From an uncultured Scytonema sp. (GTDB lineage Bacteria; Cyanobacteriota; Cyanobacteriia; Cyanobacteriales; Nostocaceae), in NCBI GenBank assembly GCA_937873135.1, contig CALMVQ010000160.1, positions 1-40,866 on the forward strand: a stretch of DNA of 40,866 bases, written 5' to 3'. Positions 7,584 to 15,831 of this stretch are shown here, one piece after another. Under the pieces are notes generated by a model that saw only the letters and a list, made by a program, of their open reading frames with translations, was not told the DNA's origin and searched no databases. Position 1 is the first letter of the stretch, and the number at the start of each line of letters is the position of its first letter. Position numbers and translations under genes: made by a program.

Positions 7584-7618
7584 CCCTACCGATTGAGTCA
7601 AATCGGATTAGTTGGAAA
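7584..7618 (+). repeat. 35-bp CRISPR-repeat-like sequence, copy 2
   Basis: Same orientation as the copy at 6523-6557, 34 of 35 bases identical, with the same CCGATT...AATCGG dyad. Here the 3' end is GTTGGAAAC, the usual shape of a cyanobacterial CRISPR repeat end; copy 1 has lost the final C. It lies between the vapC stop and the stop of the gene at 7637. Confidence 0.7.
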
Positions 7619-7636
7619 CCCTGAACGGTGCAACTG

Positions 7637-8110
7637 CTATATATTTGAACTTAGATATGACCACATTGTGCTAGGACCAACCTTGAGAACCATATGATGC
7701 GGAGTAAACATTTCCCAGTAAGGTAAGTAAATATCGTCCTCATTCTTTGGTAACAGTATTAACTTACATCCATTGCTAAAAGTTAATGTAAGAGCAAGAT
7801 TTTGGGAGTTAATTTGAATGACAGAAATATGACAGTCTCTGATAGTATCAAATTTTTGTCGGATAATTTCTGGATCGTCGTTAGATGTTACCAGGGTTTC
7901 ACTTGGGGAGTCAATTCGCCATTGCGTTGCTCGCGTACCTAATATCCACGATCCTTTTTCCTTCCCTACCATTGATTTTTGCACGTAAGGAATTCTTTCT
8001 CCAATGTGAAGAGTGAGTTCATCTCCATAACTTAGGCTTACTTTCCAACAGCTTTCTCCAATGACTTTACTAGTTATTTGAATAATCTGCTCTAAATCAC
8101 TATTGAGCAT
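7637..8110 (-). CDS. Hypothetical protein
   Basis: 157 residues, no recognised family. It is soluble and beta-rich by appearance: SCWKVSLSYGDELTLHIGER, a central WILGTRATQWRI, and a C-terminal GCKLILLPKNEDDIYLPYWE. No signal peptide or membrane segment is visible. The ATG overlaps the stop of the oxygenase gene upstream by one base (8110), so the two are probably co-transcribed and translationally coupled. A role as partner or immunity-type protein is possible but not supported by a motif. Confidence 0.7.
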   Translation of the reverse strand: MLNSDLEQIIQITSKVIGESCWKVSLSYGDELTLHIGERIPYVQKSMVGKEKGSWILGTRATQWRIDSPSETLVTSNDDPEIIRQKFDTIRDCHISVIQINSQNLALTLTFSNGCKLILLPKNEDDIYLPYWEMFTPHHMVLKVGPSTMWSYLSSNI

Positions 8111-8760
8111 TATTTTCTGTCATGATCTTTAGATTTTACCGATCGCCGTTTCCTAACCCGCTCCTCGCCTGGGATTGCCCTTGATTCAATCAGAAATTCT
8201 GGAATTTCCCACAACTCGGAATCATCGAGGTTATATTGTTCGCAAACAAGGCTGAGGCGAATGCTAGAGCTGGTAACGGGGTTGACAGAATGAGTCAAAT
8301 TACCTTGGAAAAAAACTAGGGTATTCGATTGAGGAATGATTTGTCCACAAGAACGTTTGTGCGATCGCAGCACAAGTTCTCCTCCGACTAAATCAGTAGG
8401 TACCACAACGTAGAGAACGCTGACGACTGTCGGAGGTTCAATGGTTTTGCAGTAGGAACGCAGGGAGCGATCAATATGAGGATCGACACGAGATCCCGAT
8501 TTTAATAACAACGGGTTAAGGTAAAAAGCATTACACTCTGCTTGCAGTACTTGGTTCAGATAGGGTTGGAAGTAAGGGAATTGTTGCTCAACGGTTGCGA
8601 GATGCGATCGCCTAAACACCACAGAAAACCCTTTTGTCCCCACAAAGTCACGATTCAGATTATTCAGCGTTAAATAACGACACGCTAAAATTTGCCCCTG
8701 CAACTCATTCAGGTAACTTTGATCAAAAGCATTCTGCCGTTCGTGATAGTAGGTTAACAT
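8110..8760 (-). CDS. 2-oxoglutarate/Fe(II)-dependent oxygenase
   Basis: 216 residues. The double-stranded beta-helix signature is complete: H95-x-D97 in DPHIDRS, distal H157 in GNLTHSVNPV, and R168 in SIRLSLVCEQY for the 2-oxoglutarate carboxylate. The fold resembles prolyl-4-hydroxylase-type enzymes, which hydroxylate protein or small-molecule substrates. The C-terminal 25 residues are strongly basic (RVRKRRSVKSKDH). The substrate is unknown. It is the first gene of a two-gene unit with the hypothetical protein at 7637-8110. Confidence 0.85.
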   Translation of the reverse strand: MLTYYHERQNAFDQSYLNELQGQILACRYLTLNNLNRDFVGTKGFSVVFRRSHLATVEQQFPYFQPYLNQVLQAECNAFYLNPLLLKSGSRVDPHIDRSLRSYCKTIEPPTVVSVLYVVVPTDLVGGELVLRSHKRSCGQIIPQSNTLVFFQGNLTHSVNPVTSSSIRLSLVCEQYNLDDSELWEIPEFLIESRAIPGEERVRKRRSVKSKDHDRK

Positions 8761-9027
8761 TCTTTCTCTTTCTTTTCTTGGCGTTCTTGGCTTTCTTGGT
8801 GAACCAGCGAGCTAGAGGCGTTTTCCCACGCCCAGGCGACTGGTGGAACGCGATCTTCGATCTTCGACGTTCGTAGCGTCGGAACGAGCGTCACCCGCTC
8901 TAAAGCAGCGATCTCCCTTGTCTTCTCACTCGGAGAGACGCTACGCGCTCCGAGCGTCAGGGCGGTTCATTCCCAAAATAATTTTCATGGCTATAATTAT
9001 TAAGTAAAATTGGCTCTTGAAAACGAA
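8761..9027. other. Spacer with iterated short repeats
   Basis: No gene. It contains TTCTTGGCGTTCTTGGC-type iterations just upstream of the oxygenase gene, GACG/CGTC-rich palindromic DNA around 8870-8900, and a 43-bp repeat at 8921-8963 that recurs at 19108-19150. A plus-strand frame crossing this region is composed of repeat sequence. Confidence 0.55.
8921..8963 (+). repeat. 43-bp dispersed repeat C, copy 1
   Basis: It starts TCTTCTCACTCGG and ends CTCCGAGCGTCAGGGC, containing the palindromic GAGACGCTACGCGCTC core. A second copy at 19108-19150 in the same orientation differs at two positions. Such sequences are common intergenic palindromic repeats in Nostocales. Confidence 0.7.
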
Positions 9028-9546
9028 TTATGTGCTACTGCCAAACAATTTAGCAATAATTGTCATTGGGAGATACAGGCGCTGCGACTGGTCAGGAAAC
9101 GCCATAAACTGATGGTGTTCGTAAAAATCACGCGCTTTGTCATCCTTCGCATCAACCACAACAGCCATTGAAGCAATCTCACTATTGAAGCTACGCCGCA
9201 ATGCATCCATCAAAAGAAAAGAGCCTATCCCTTGCTGCTGATAGCGTTGATCCACAGCCAACCGCCCTAAAAGAGTCGCAGGAATGAGTGGGTATTTTGG
9301 CAATTTCTTAGATATCTCTGGCGGTAATTCTGCCAAACGCATGGCTGTAGCCGCCAGAGTATAGTAACCTGCAATCTTATCGAGCTCGCGATCAACTAGT
9401 ACAAACAAAGCAGCGATCTTTCGCCGCATATCCTGGCTTGCTTGTTGCTTCAGGTATCGATCAAGCGATTCAACTCCACACTCAAAATCAAAACGGTTAT
9501 GTTGAGTATTCAACGGTTCAACAACATAAGCAAACGGAGGATTCAC
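9028..9546 (-). CDS. GNAT acetyltransferase toxin (TacT-like)
   Basis: 172 residues. It begins with the YVVEPLNTQHNRFDFECGVE motif typical of GNAT toxins (Phe-x-Cys-Gly-x-x-x-Leu-Asp followed by YL), and has the acetyl-CoA loop RLAVDQRYQQQGIGSFLL plus the C-terminal FYEHHQFMAFPD. TacT-type toxins acetylate the amino group of charged tRNAs and stop translation. The start overlaps the stop of the DUF1778 antitoxin gene upstream by 4 bases. The toxin role is inferred from this pairing and family. Confidence 0.88.
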   Translation of the reverse strand: MNPPFAYVVEPLNTQHNRFDFECGVESLDRYLKQQASQDMRRKIAALFVLVDRELDKIAGYYTLAATAMRLAELPPEISKKLPKYPLIPATLLGRLAVDQRYQQQGIGSFLLMDALRRSFNSEIASMAVVVDAKDDKARDFYEHHQFMAFPDQSQRLYLPMTIIAKLFGSST

Positions 9547-9863
9547 TCACAGAACTCCATACTTTGTTTGTATCGTTTAGCCGCTGCCAATAATGCTGCT
9601 CCCGGCTCTGGGGGATTTAGCAAGGCTTCGACAAAGGCTTCGCTATCCCGCTTGGTTAAGCTCATCAGTGTGTGTTCCTGAATGGTACGAAGTGCTGCCG
9701 CCTGAGCGCTGCTGACAACAAAATCTGTCAGCGTCCTACCTTCTAGAGAGGCGGCTTGTTGGAGCAATTCTTTCTGTTCCCGAGTTAGTCTGGCTTCCAA
9801 ACGTTCCAGCTTACCATGCGTTCCTTCCCCTTTTCCCTGATTTCTAGCATCCTGTATGGTCAT
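9543..9863 (-). CDS. DUF1778 antitoxin (TacA-like)
   Basis: 106 residues. LERLEARLTREQKELLQQAA and SLEGRTLTDFVVSSAQAAA form the ribbon-helix-helix DUF1778 domain, followed by a C-terminal tail (DSEAFVEALLNPPEP) that normally neutralises the acetyltransferase. It precedes and overlaps the GNAT toxin gene by 4 bases. The first 15 residues are hydrophilic and glycine-rich. The protein is expected to repress its own operon. Confidence 0.88.
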   Translation of the reverse strand: MTIQDARNQGKGEGTHGKLERLEARLTREQKELLQQAASLEGRTLTDFVVSSAQAAALRTIQEHTLMSLTKRDSEAFVEALLNPPEPGAALLAAAKRYKQSMEFCE

Positions 9864-9921
9864 CTTGCTTTTTGTATTGACTTCTTTTCTTAAGAATACG
9901 GTAAAATGCCGTACAAAGCCA

Positions 9922-11199
9922 CTACTCCATCGCCTGAATCTGCTTATTAGCCTCTTTTTGTGCTTGGAGTAAAGCTTGCTGTAGGGGTTGCTGTCCTAGC
10001 ATGGCACTAACGAACTGATTGTCAAAGTTGTTCACAATTGCAGCTGGATATTTGCCTGCTTGCCACGGGAGAGCGTAATCAACTCCTGCCACAAATGCAG
10101 CTCGTAAAGGATCTTGATCGTAGCCTAACTTTTTTGCAATAGACTTACGCGTGGGCAGGGCAAAACCTGTTTTTGTCCACTTGAACATACCTTCAGTGCC
10201 TGTAAGATAAGAAATCAATTTCCAAGCTTCGGCTTTGTGTTGTGCCTGTTTATTCATCACGTAGGCAACGGTAAATACCATTGTGGCTTTTTTACCATTT
10301 ATCATTGGTACTTCTGCGGTTGTAAATTTCAATTGCGGAAAAGTCTCTTTCAGGTAGAGAATTGCCCAGTTACCTTCAATAACCATTGCCACCTTACCTT
10401 GACCAAACATTTCGCTACCTGAGTTTGTCCCAACATCTGATTGTTGTGCCGAGGAACGATCTTTTCGATATTGACTTACGACTAGATGCAGTGCTTGCAA
10501 GCTGGCGGGACTGGCAAATGCTGCGTAACCGTTCTGGTTAATAAGTTGTCCGCCAAACGCTTTGATTTTGTAAGCCTGACGCGCTAACTCCGGAATTTCT
10601 CCAAAGCCGTACTGATCTATTCTGCCATCTTTATTACGATCTTCTGTGAGTTTTTGCGAGTATATCAGTAGTTCATTCCAATCCCTTGGTGGAGTGGTCA
10701 AACCTGCCGCTGAGAAGGCTTCTTGGTTACAAAATAGAGCAAGTGTTGAATAATCCTTAGGAAAACCATATATATTGTTATTATACCTAAAGCTATTGAG
10801 TAATGTCTCCTCAAAATCAGCTAAGTCAAATTCGGGCGTGATGTAATTATTCAGAGGTTCCAAGACATTCTGACTCATCAGAAAAGGTGCCTCAAGCACA
10901 TCCAAGTAAAAGACATCAGGCGCAGCTTCTCCAATCAAACGAGTTTTAATGACATCCATGTATTGATCGGCGATGACTTCATATTTGACTTTAATCGCCG
11001 GATGCTTTGCTTCAAAGTCTTTAAGTACATCTCTCAACAGTTCTTGCTCAGTTGGACTAGCACCCCAACCGCTAAGTTTAATCACAATTGGGGTAGGCAG
11101 TCTGGAAACACCTGGTATGAGTAGTTTATCAAAACTGAAAATCAGGATGGCGATCGCCACCACTAATCCCGAATACTTCAATATGCTTCTTTTGTTCAC
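9922..11199 (-). CDS. Extracellular solute-binding protein, sugar ABC type (family 1)
   Basis: 425 residues. An N-terminal membrane segment (YSGLVVAIAILIFSF) without a lipobox cysteine acts as signal or anchor. The mature part carries the family 1 pattern: VIKLSGWGASPTEQELL, DVFYLDVLEAPFL, YGFPKDYSTLALFCN, EMFGQGKVAMVIEGNW and AWKLISYLTG. A Ca-loop-like DRNKDGRIDQYG lies near residue 190. Such proteins deliver sugars or glycosides to MalFG-type permeases. No permease or ATPase gene is adjacent, so the transporter partner must be elsewhere. The divergent MFS gene starts 563 bp away. Confidence 0.88.
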   Translation of the reverse strand: MNKRSILKYSGLVVAIAILIFSFDKLLIPGVSRLPTPIVIKLSGWGASPTEQELLRDVLKDFEAKHPAIKVKYEVIADQYMDVIKTRLIGEAAPDVFYLDVLEAPFLMSQNVLEPLNNYITPEFDLADFEETLLNSFRYNNNIYGFPKDYSTLALFCNQEAFSAAGLTTPPRDWNELLIYSQKLTEDRNKDGRIDQYGFGEIPELARQAYKIKAFGGQLINQNGYAAFASPASLQALHLVVSQYRKDRSSAQQSDVGTNSGSEMFGQGKVAMVIEGNWAILYLKETFPQLKFTTAEVPMINGKKATMVFTVAYVMNKQAQHKAEAWKLISYLTGTEGMFKWTKTGFALPTRKSIAKKLGYDQDPLRAAFVAGVDYALPWQAGKYPAAIVNNFDNQFVSAMLGQQPLQQALLQAQKEANKQIQAME

Positions 11200-11762
11200 A
11201 GTAAGATAAAAACTCTTTTTCCCAACTTACCTTTTGACCGTTAAGAAGTGGTATTGTCTCTATTTTAATTTTTGTTGAGAAATGTAAGCTAAAATAACAA
11301 AGAATTGTAAACACCGCTGGAGATGTATCAACCAAAAAAGTGTATTTGTATTAATTTATACTTAAATGAATACATGTTGATGCACTTGGCGTTCAGGAAA
11401 ATAGAGTAATGCGAACGTGTTTAAACGCGAGAGACAAAAAACTTTTTCCTTATCCAATTATGGAGCCACGTCCTTTAGATTATTCTACTCAGGAAAGCTC
11501 CTCGCCTCTGTTGAGACCGTCAAGAAGAAAGGCACAAGCCAGAAGGCAGAGGGCAGAAGGAAAGACAATCAGTGGGGGCTTGAACTCGTCACTGATTGAA
11601 GACCACCTTTTCAAAGATTTGGTGGGGGCTGGGCCCCAAATTGGGCAAGGCAGGGCATTCGGGCAGTTCCAAAATTCCTTCTCTTCTTTATTCCTTCTGC
11701 CTTCTGCCCTCTGCCCTCTGCCTTGCCTAAAGGGCGGCACTACTGAAATATGGAGGTAAGTT
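11200..11762. other. Divergent intergenic region with inverted GCAGAGGGCAGAAGG repeats
   Basis: No gene is supported. AGAAGGCAGAGGGCAGAAGG at about 11541-11560 faces CCTTCTGCCTTCTGCCCTCT near 11694-11713, so the segment can fold into a long stem. An imperfect 14-bp palindrome, CGTGTTTAAACGCG, at about 11415-11428 could be an operator for the divergent genes but is unproven. Plus-strand frames here consist largely of the repeats. Confidence 0.5.
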
Positions 11763-13247
11763 ATGGATTCTTTGCCGTTGGAGGCTCCGCTTGCTTCCGA
11801 AATATTATATCAGAGGGCTGTTTCAGAAACAGATCTCTATGTCTCCAAACCCCCAAGAATAGCTAAGGATGTTATTCGTACCAGCCTCAAAGCTTCAACC
11901 TTGGATGCGTTTTTTACAGGAGCTTTCTTAATCACCACTAGCGGTATTTTGCTGAGCAATTTTTTAGTACAGTTGGGTGCAAGTCCGGTTGTGTTTGGGT
12001 TGCTATCCTCAATTCCAATGCTCGTCAATTTCATGCAACCCTTGGGCGCATACTTCTCGGAACGCACAACCAGCCGCTTTCAATATTCTCTTCGTATCTT
12101 TGTCCCAGCGCGGCTAATGTGGCTAATTCTTGTCTTTGGCATTGTCAGCTTCAGCTGGGGATGGCTTGATTCTCATCAGTTAGTAGAATTGACGCTATTA
12201 GTCGTTTTAATTAGCAACTTCTCTGGAGCGTTCGGCTCTGCATCCTGGCTAAGTTGGATGGCAACTTTAGTCCCTCGGCAATTACGAGGACGGTATTTCG
12301 GGTTACGCAATAGTGTTACCAGCTTGACCATGATGATTTGCGTACCTTTAGCAGGTTTAGCTGTATCAACCTGGCCCGGTGGAACCTTACAAGGTTACGC
12401 ATTTATTCTGTTTTTAGGCGTGATTGCAGGGCTACTTAGCATAGGTTGTCAGTACTTCCAAAAAGATGTAAACCCGCAAGTACAAAATGCGAGTGATAAC
12501 GAGTTTTCTACTCAAACTAAAAATTCAAATAATACACAAAGAAGTAGTGATAGTATTGAGAATACAATTGAAACTAAGCTTCTCCCGGATGCAAGTGCTA
12601 AGGATAGCATCTGGAAGAACTTTAACTTTTTAATGTTCTTGCTTTACTTTAGTTTGTGGATGTTTGCAGTTAACCTTAGTCTGCCGTTCTTTAATCTCTA
12701 CATGCTAGAGGTGCTAAATTTAGATGTCAGCTTGGTAACGCTGTACGGCAGCTTTCAGGCGGGGGCTAATCTGATCATGCTCATTGTCTGGGGTAAGTTG
12801 GCAGACAAAATAGGCAATCGTCCCATCCTACAAGTTATTGGGATTGTGGCATCAAGTGTACCGTTGCTGTGGTTGGGGATTGGGACTAACAGTATAGACC
12901 TTTGGTTGTGGTTACCGTTAATACATATATTTATTGGTGGTAATTGGGCAGCTCTAGATTTATGTAACAACAATCTACAAATAGACGTAGCATCAGTCAA
13001 GAATCAATCGGTATATTTTGCGACTGCTGCTGCCATTGCTGGGGTCAGTGGTGCTTTAGGTACAACCATCGGTGGCTTCGTAGCCGAAAATCCTTCATCT
13101 GGTGGCTTAGCAGGATTGTTTGTGATCTCGGCAGCTTTCCGAGTCGCAGCGATTATCCCACTTTTCTTTATACATGAATCACGCGGACAATCTCTTGTGC
13201 AAATGATACAAGCTTTTTGGCAAAGTAAAAAGATTGCTGAAAGTTAG
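11763..13247 (+). CDS. Major facilitator superfamily transporter
   Basis: 494 residues with about 12 hydrophobic segments in two halves. GASPVVFGLLSSIPMLVNFM and the loop RQLRGRYFGLRN of the first half and WGKLADKIGNRPILQVIG (the MFS A-motif) of the second half identify the family. A hydrophilic central loop at about residues 235-280 (asparagine- and serine-rich) separates the halves. The first 35 residues are cytoplasmic. Substrate unknown. It is read divergently from the solute-binding protein. GGAGGTAAGTT precedes the ATG, a usable ribosome binding site. Confidence 0.88.
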   Translation: MDSLPLEAPLASEILYQRAVSETDLYVSKPPRIAKDVIRTSLKASTLDAFFTGAFLITTSGILLSNFLVQLGASPVVFGLLSSIPMLVNFMQPLGAYFSERTTSRFQYSLRIFVPARLMWLILVFGIVSFSWGWLDSHQLVELTLLVVLISNFSGAFGSASWLSWMATLVPRQLRGRYFGLRNSVTSLTMMICVPLAGLAVSTWPGGTLQGYAFILFLGVIAGLLSIGCQYFQKDVNPQVQNASDNEFSTQTKNSNNTQRSSDSIENTIETKLLPDASAKDSIWKNFNFLMFLLYFSLWMFAVNLSLPFFNLYMLEVLNLDVSLVTLYGSFQAGANLIMLIVWGKLADKIGNRPILQVIGIVASSVPLLWLGIGTNSIDLWLWLPLIHIFIGGNWAALDLCNNNLQIDVASVKNQSVYFATAAAIAGVSGALGTTIGGFVAENPSSGGLAGLFVISAAFRVAAIIPLFFIHESRGQSLVQMIQAFWQSKKIAES

Positions 13248-13590
13248 CTACGACCAAGTAGGATAGGACTCGCATTAACCTTGGTACGCCAGAGAGTGTA
13301 AAGTTTCATTTTAGTCAGTTTCGTTAAAATTGCACCACAAGAGTGAGGGTTGGCAGCGATCTTGAGAGACTGAACGGGGAAAGTCAGCCTGCTTGGGTTC
13401 TTCCTGTGATGTTAAAGACACTGCCATTCATTGTGACATTGGAATTATTGGGTAGAGTCCGATCAGGTGTAATTTGGGCAGTTGTACAACTTGCTCTTAA
13501 TACGCAAGCACCACTTTCTGCGCCGTCAGTCCCTCCTGTTCCTAACTTCAGCCATGAGAAGATGAGTTGAGGGTTAAAGTAGGAAAATCA
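13248..13590. other. Spacer holding a hemagglutinin-domain relic on the minus strand
   Basis: No plus-strand gene: the plus frame at 13343-13570 is the shadow of a minus-strand relic at 13384-13560. The HAD gene's ribosome binding site (AGGAAAA at 13580-13586) is at the right edge. Confidence 0.5.
13384..13560 (-). pseudogene. Fragment of a filamentous hemagglutinin N-terminal (TPS) domain protein
   Basis: On the minus strand the frame reads TTAQITPDRTLPNNSNVTMN and then GSVFNITGRTQAG before a TGA at 13384-13386. AQITPD..LP..S.V....... .ITGGT.AG is the start of the two-partner-secretion/hemagglutination-activity domain that many cyanobacteria carry in large secreted proteins. No signal peptide precedes it (the upstream residues are hydrophilic) and the usual continuation (NLFHSF) is absent. 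It is therefore a short relic. Confidence 0.5.
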
Positions 13591-14250
13591 ATGAATCCAT
13601 TTGACTTAGTTATTTTTGATTGTGATGGTGTCCTTGTAGATAGTGAACAAATCACTAATTCGGTTTTTGCGGCAATGCTTAGTGAAATCGGGTTACCGAT
13701 CACCTTGGAATATATATCTAATACATTCGTCGGTCAACCTATGACAGCATGTTTAGAAATTATTCAAGAGTCTCTTGGAAAACCTATTCCAGATAATTTT
13801 GTTACCGAATTTAGACAACGCAACAAGAAGGATTTATCAGAAAAATTAAAGCCGATTAAGGGAATACATGATGTTTTGTCTCAAATTAAAACTTCTTATT
13901 GTGTAGCTTCAAATAGCATACATGAGATGGTTCAAACAAAGTTAGGTGTCACAGGTTTACTGCCATATTTTGAGGGAAAAATATTTAGTGTTACAGATGT
14001 TGCACGGGGTAAACCACATCCAGATCTATTCTTATATGCAGCCGAGAAAATGAAAGTTCATCCACAGCGATGTGTGGTAGTTGAAGATACTGTAATCGGC
14101 GTGCAAGCTGGATTTAGCGCTGGGATGAAAGTTTTTGGTTATGCAGAATACAGTAATCCACAAAAATTGCAAGCTGCAGGCGCATCAGTTGTTTTTAATT
14201 CTATGAGATTACTGCCAAATTTACTTGAGCAATATGAAGATTTAAACTAA
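13591..14250 (+). CDS. HAD-superfamily hydrolase (subfamily IA phosphatase/phosphoglucomutase-like)
   Basis: 219 residues. All four HAD motifs are present: DLVIFDCDGVLVDSE (nucleophile and acid aspartates), the serine of VASNS, the lysine of ARGKPHPDLF, and VVEDTVIGVQAG. A helical cap lies at about residues 15-90. Members dephosphorylate small sugar phosphates or interconvert them; the substrate here cannot be named. The ATG at 13591 is preferred over an upstream TTG (13567) because AGGAAAA precedes it at good spacing and the family starts with FDLVIFDCDG. Confidence 0.88.
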   Translation: MNPFDLVIFDCDGVLVDSEQITNSVFAAMLSEIGLPITLEYISNTFVGQPMTACLEIIQESLGKPIPDNFVTEFRQRNKKDLSEKLKPIKGIHDVLSQIKTSYCVASNSIHEMVQTKLGVTGLLPYFEGKIFSVTDVARGKPHPDLFLYAAEKMKVHPQRCVVVEDTVIGVQAGFSAGMKVFGYAEYSNPQKLQAAGASVVFNSMRLLPNLLEQYEDLN

Positions 14251-14662
14251 CTTATTAAAGATTTCTTGACGTACCTTATCTTGAGAGAATTGCCAGAAAA
14301 TCAGATACATTGATTGAATTCGTCAGCTATGCTGGAGGCTGCTATGCGTTCAGATAGGGATTCAGACCCCACCTGAACGGAGACCGTCAATTAGAAACTC
14401 GTCGCAATAAGCGGCGTGCCCGTAGATTTATTCAGCTGGAAAACTGTAAGGATTTCTTCGGTGAGAAGATGGGGAGACTTACAATACCGTTCGGATAAGC
14501 AGTTCTTAGGCAGGGGAGGCACAGAGTTGATGAAAAGCTATTCTTTCCCCCCAGCTTCTCTTCTACCCCTGCACAAGAACAGCCTGCCTTAACGAATAAA
14601 TTTCTTAACCGAACCGTATTGGGGAGACTTACGGGTAAATGTTTCCTCGTCTCCCCTTCGTA
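14251..14662. other. Spacer between HAD and accD genes with a MITE insertion
   Basis: No gene is supported in this 412-bp stretch. Most of the right half is the TIR-bounded element at 14483-14620 flanked by 12-bp direct repeats. The left part (14251-14470) shows nothing recognisable. Confidence 0.6.
14471..14632. mobile_element. MITE-like element D with 12-bp target site duplication
   Basis: The termini CAATACCGTTCGGATAAG (14482-14499) and CTTAACCGAACCGTATTG (14604-14621) are inverted repeats matching at 16 of 18 positions. GGGGAGACTTAC occurs directly on both sides (14471-14482 and 14621-14632), so the insert itself is about 138 bp. There is no transposase gene. A second element with the same terminus starts at 40833. 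Ten- to thirteen-base duplications are known for IS4-type transposases, but the mobilising family is not identified here. Confidence 0.75.
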
Positions 14663-15625
14663 TTAATCAACACCAGTGGAACTTAAAGTCCTTGTTTCCC
14701 ACATCACCATATTGTGTGCTGTCGTTACTACAGGCGGCTGGTGCAAGGCAATTAATTGTGTTAGAGTTTTCTTTAATTGAGTGCGAGAGACAATCTCATC
14801 TATAAAACCGTGCTTCAGCAAATCTTCTGCAGTTTGAAAATCATCTGGCAGTTTTTCTCGTAAGGTTTGCTCGATCACTCGCCGACCGGCAAAACCAATG
14901 GTTGATTTTGGTTCCGCCAAAATGATGTCGCCCAACATGGCGAAACTAGCAGTAACTCCCCCTGTCGTTGGATTCGTTAAAATAGGAACGTACAATAGTC
15001 TTGCTTCTTGATGGCGTTGCAAGGCAGCAGAGATTTTTGCCATCTGCATCAGCGACAGCATTCCCTCTTGCATTCTTGCTCCACCAGAAGTACAGACGAT
15101 AAATACAGGATATCGTCGCTGAGTTGCCTGCTCAATCAAGCGGGTGAGTTTTTCTCCCACCACAGAACCCATGCTTGCGCCGATAAACCGAAAATCCATG
15201 ACGCCTAGAGCAACGGACAAGCCATTAATTTGACCTAACCCAGTTTGAACTGCATCTACCAAACCTGTTTTTTCCTGCATCTCCCGCAAACGTTCGGCAT
15301 AGGCTTTGCGATCGCGGAATTGTAGGGGATCGGTTGGACGCAAATGCTCATCCATTGGTCTCCAGGTTCCGGGATCCATCAGTTGGTAGATGCGCTCGTC
15401 ACTATCAACACGATTGTGATGTCCGCATTCTATACAAACCATCTGATTTGCTCTTAAGTCTTTGGTATAAGCCAATACACCACATTCAGAACACTTATGC
15501 CACAGCCCATCAGCAATTTCACGCTCCTGGCGTTCTTGTTCTGGGGTGGAGGAGCCTGATTTCCGTCGATTTGCAAACCAATCTAAAAGAGATTTTAAAC
15601 CGCGTGTTTCTTCGTTGTTTGCCAT
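14663..15625 (-). CDS. accD: Acetyl-CoA carboxylase carboxyltransferase subunit beta
   Basis: 320 residues, full length. The N-terminal zinc ribbon is intact: C45-x2-C48 (CSECG) and C64-x2-C67 (CIECG). The crotonase-fold part contains [41 protein letters not shown] and [18 protein letters not shown], the oxyanion and CoA-binding segments. AccD pairs with AccA to transfer the carboxyl group from biotin to acetyl-CoA, the first committed step of fatty acid synthesis. ATG at 15625 fits the family. Confidence 0.97.
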   Translation of the reverse strand: MANNEETRGLKSLLDWFANRRKSGSSTPEQERQEREIADGLWHKCSECGVLAYTKDLRANQMVCIECGHHNRVDSDERIYQLMDPGTWRPMDEHLRPTDPLQFRDRKAYAERLREMQEKTGLVDAVQTGLGQINGLSVALGVMDFRFIGASMGSVVGEKLTRLIEQATQRRYPVFIVCTSGGARMQEGMLSLMQMAKISAALQRHQEARLLYVPILTNPTTGGVTASFAMLGDIILAEPKSTIGFAGRRVIEQTLREKLPDDFQTAEDLLKHGFIDEIVSRTQLKKTLTQLIALHQPPVVTTAHNMVMWETRTLSSTGVD

Positions 15626-15831
15626 TTTATTTTGATTTTAAGTAGGTAGTATGTCGAAAGTAGAGTAACCCACGTTTATCGAAGCTAACAGTTAAGAGTG
15701 CATAGTCCAGAGTAATTTATTTTGACTCTTAACTCTTGACTTATTGTTCAAAGTTGTGCCATCAGCAATTTAGACCTTTCTCATACGTCTAGTGTTGCCA
15801 GCTTAACGAAAATACGTAAACCAATTCAAGT

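Noticed and set aside
6523-7618. A functional CRISPR array
   Set aside because: Only two repeat units 1,061 bp apart, no spacer-sized intervals and no cas genes; described as CRISPR-repeat-like only.
8634-8876. 80-codon plus-strand frame over the oxygenase start
   Set aside because: Its body is the antisense of the oxygenase N-terminus and its tail is iterated repeat sequence.
11409-11759. 116-codon plus-strand frame ending just before the MFS gene
   Set aside because: Half of it is encoded by the inverted GCAGAGGGCAGAAGG repeats, and no domain is recognisable; overlapping frames exist on both strands.
13343-13570. 75-codon plus-strand frame
   Set aside because: It is the antisense of the minus-strand hemagglutinin-domain relic, which has recognisable motifs.
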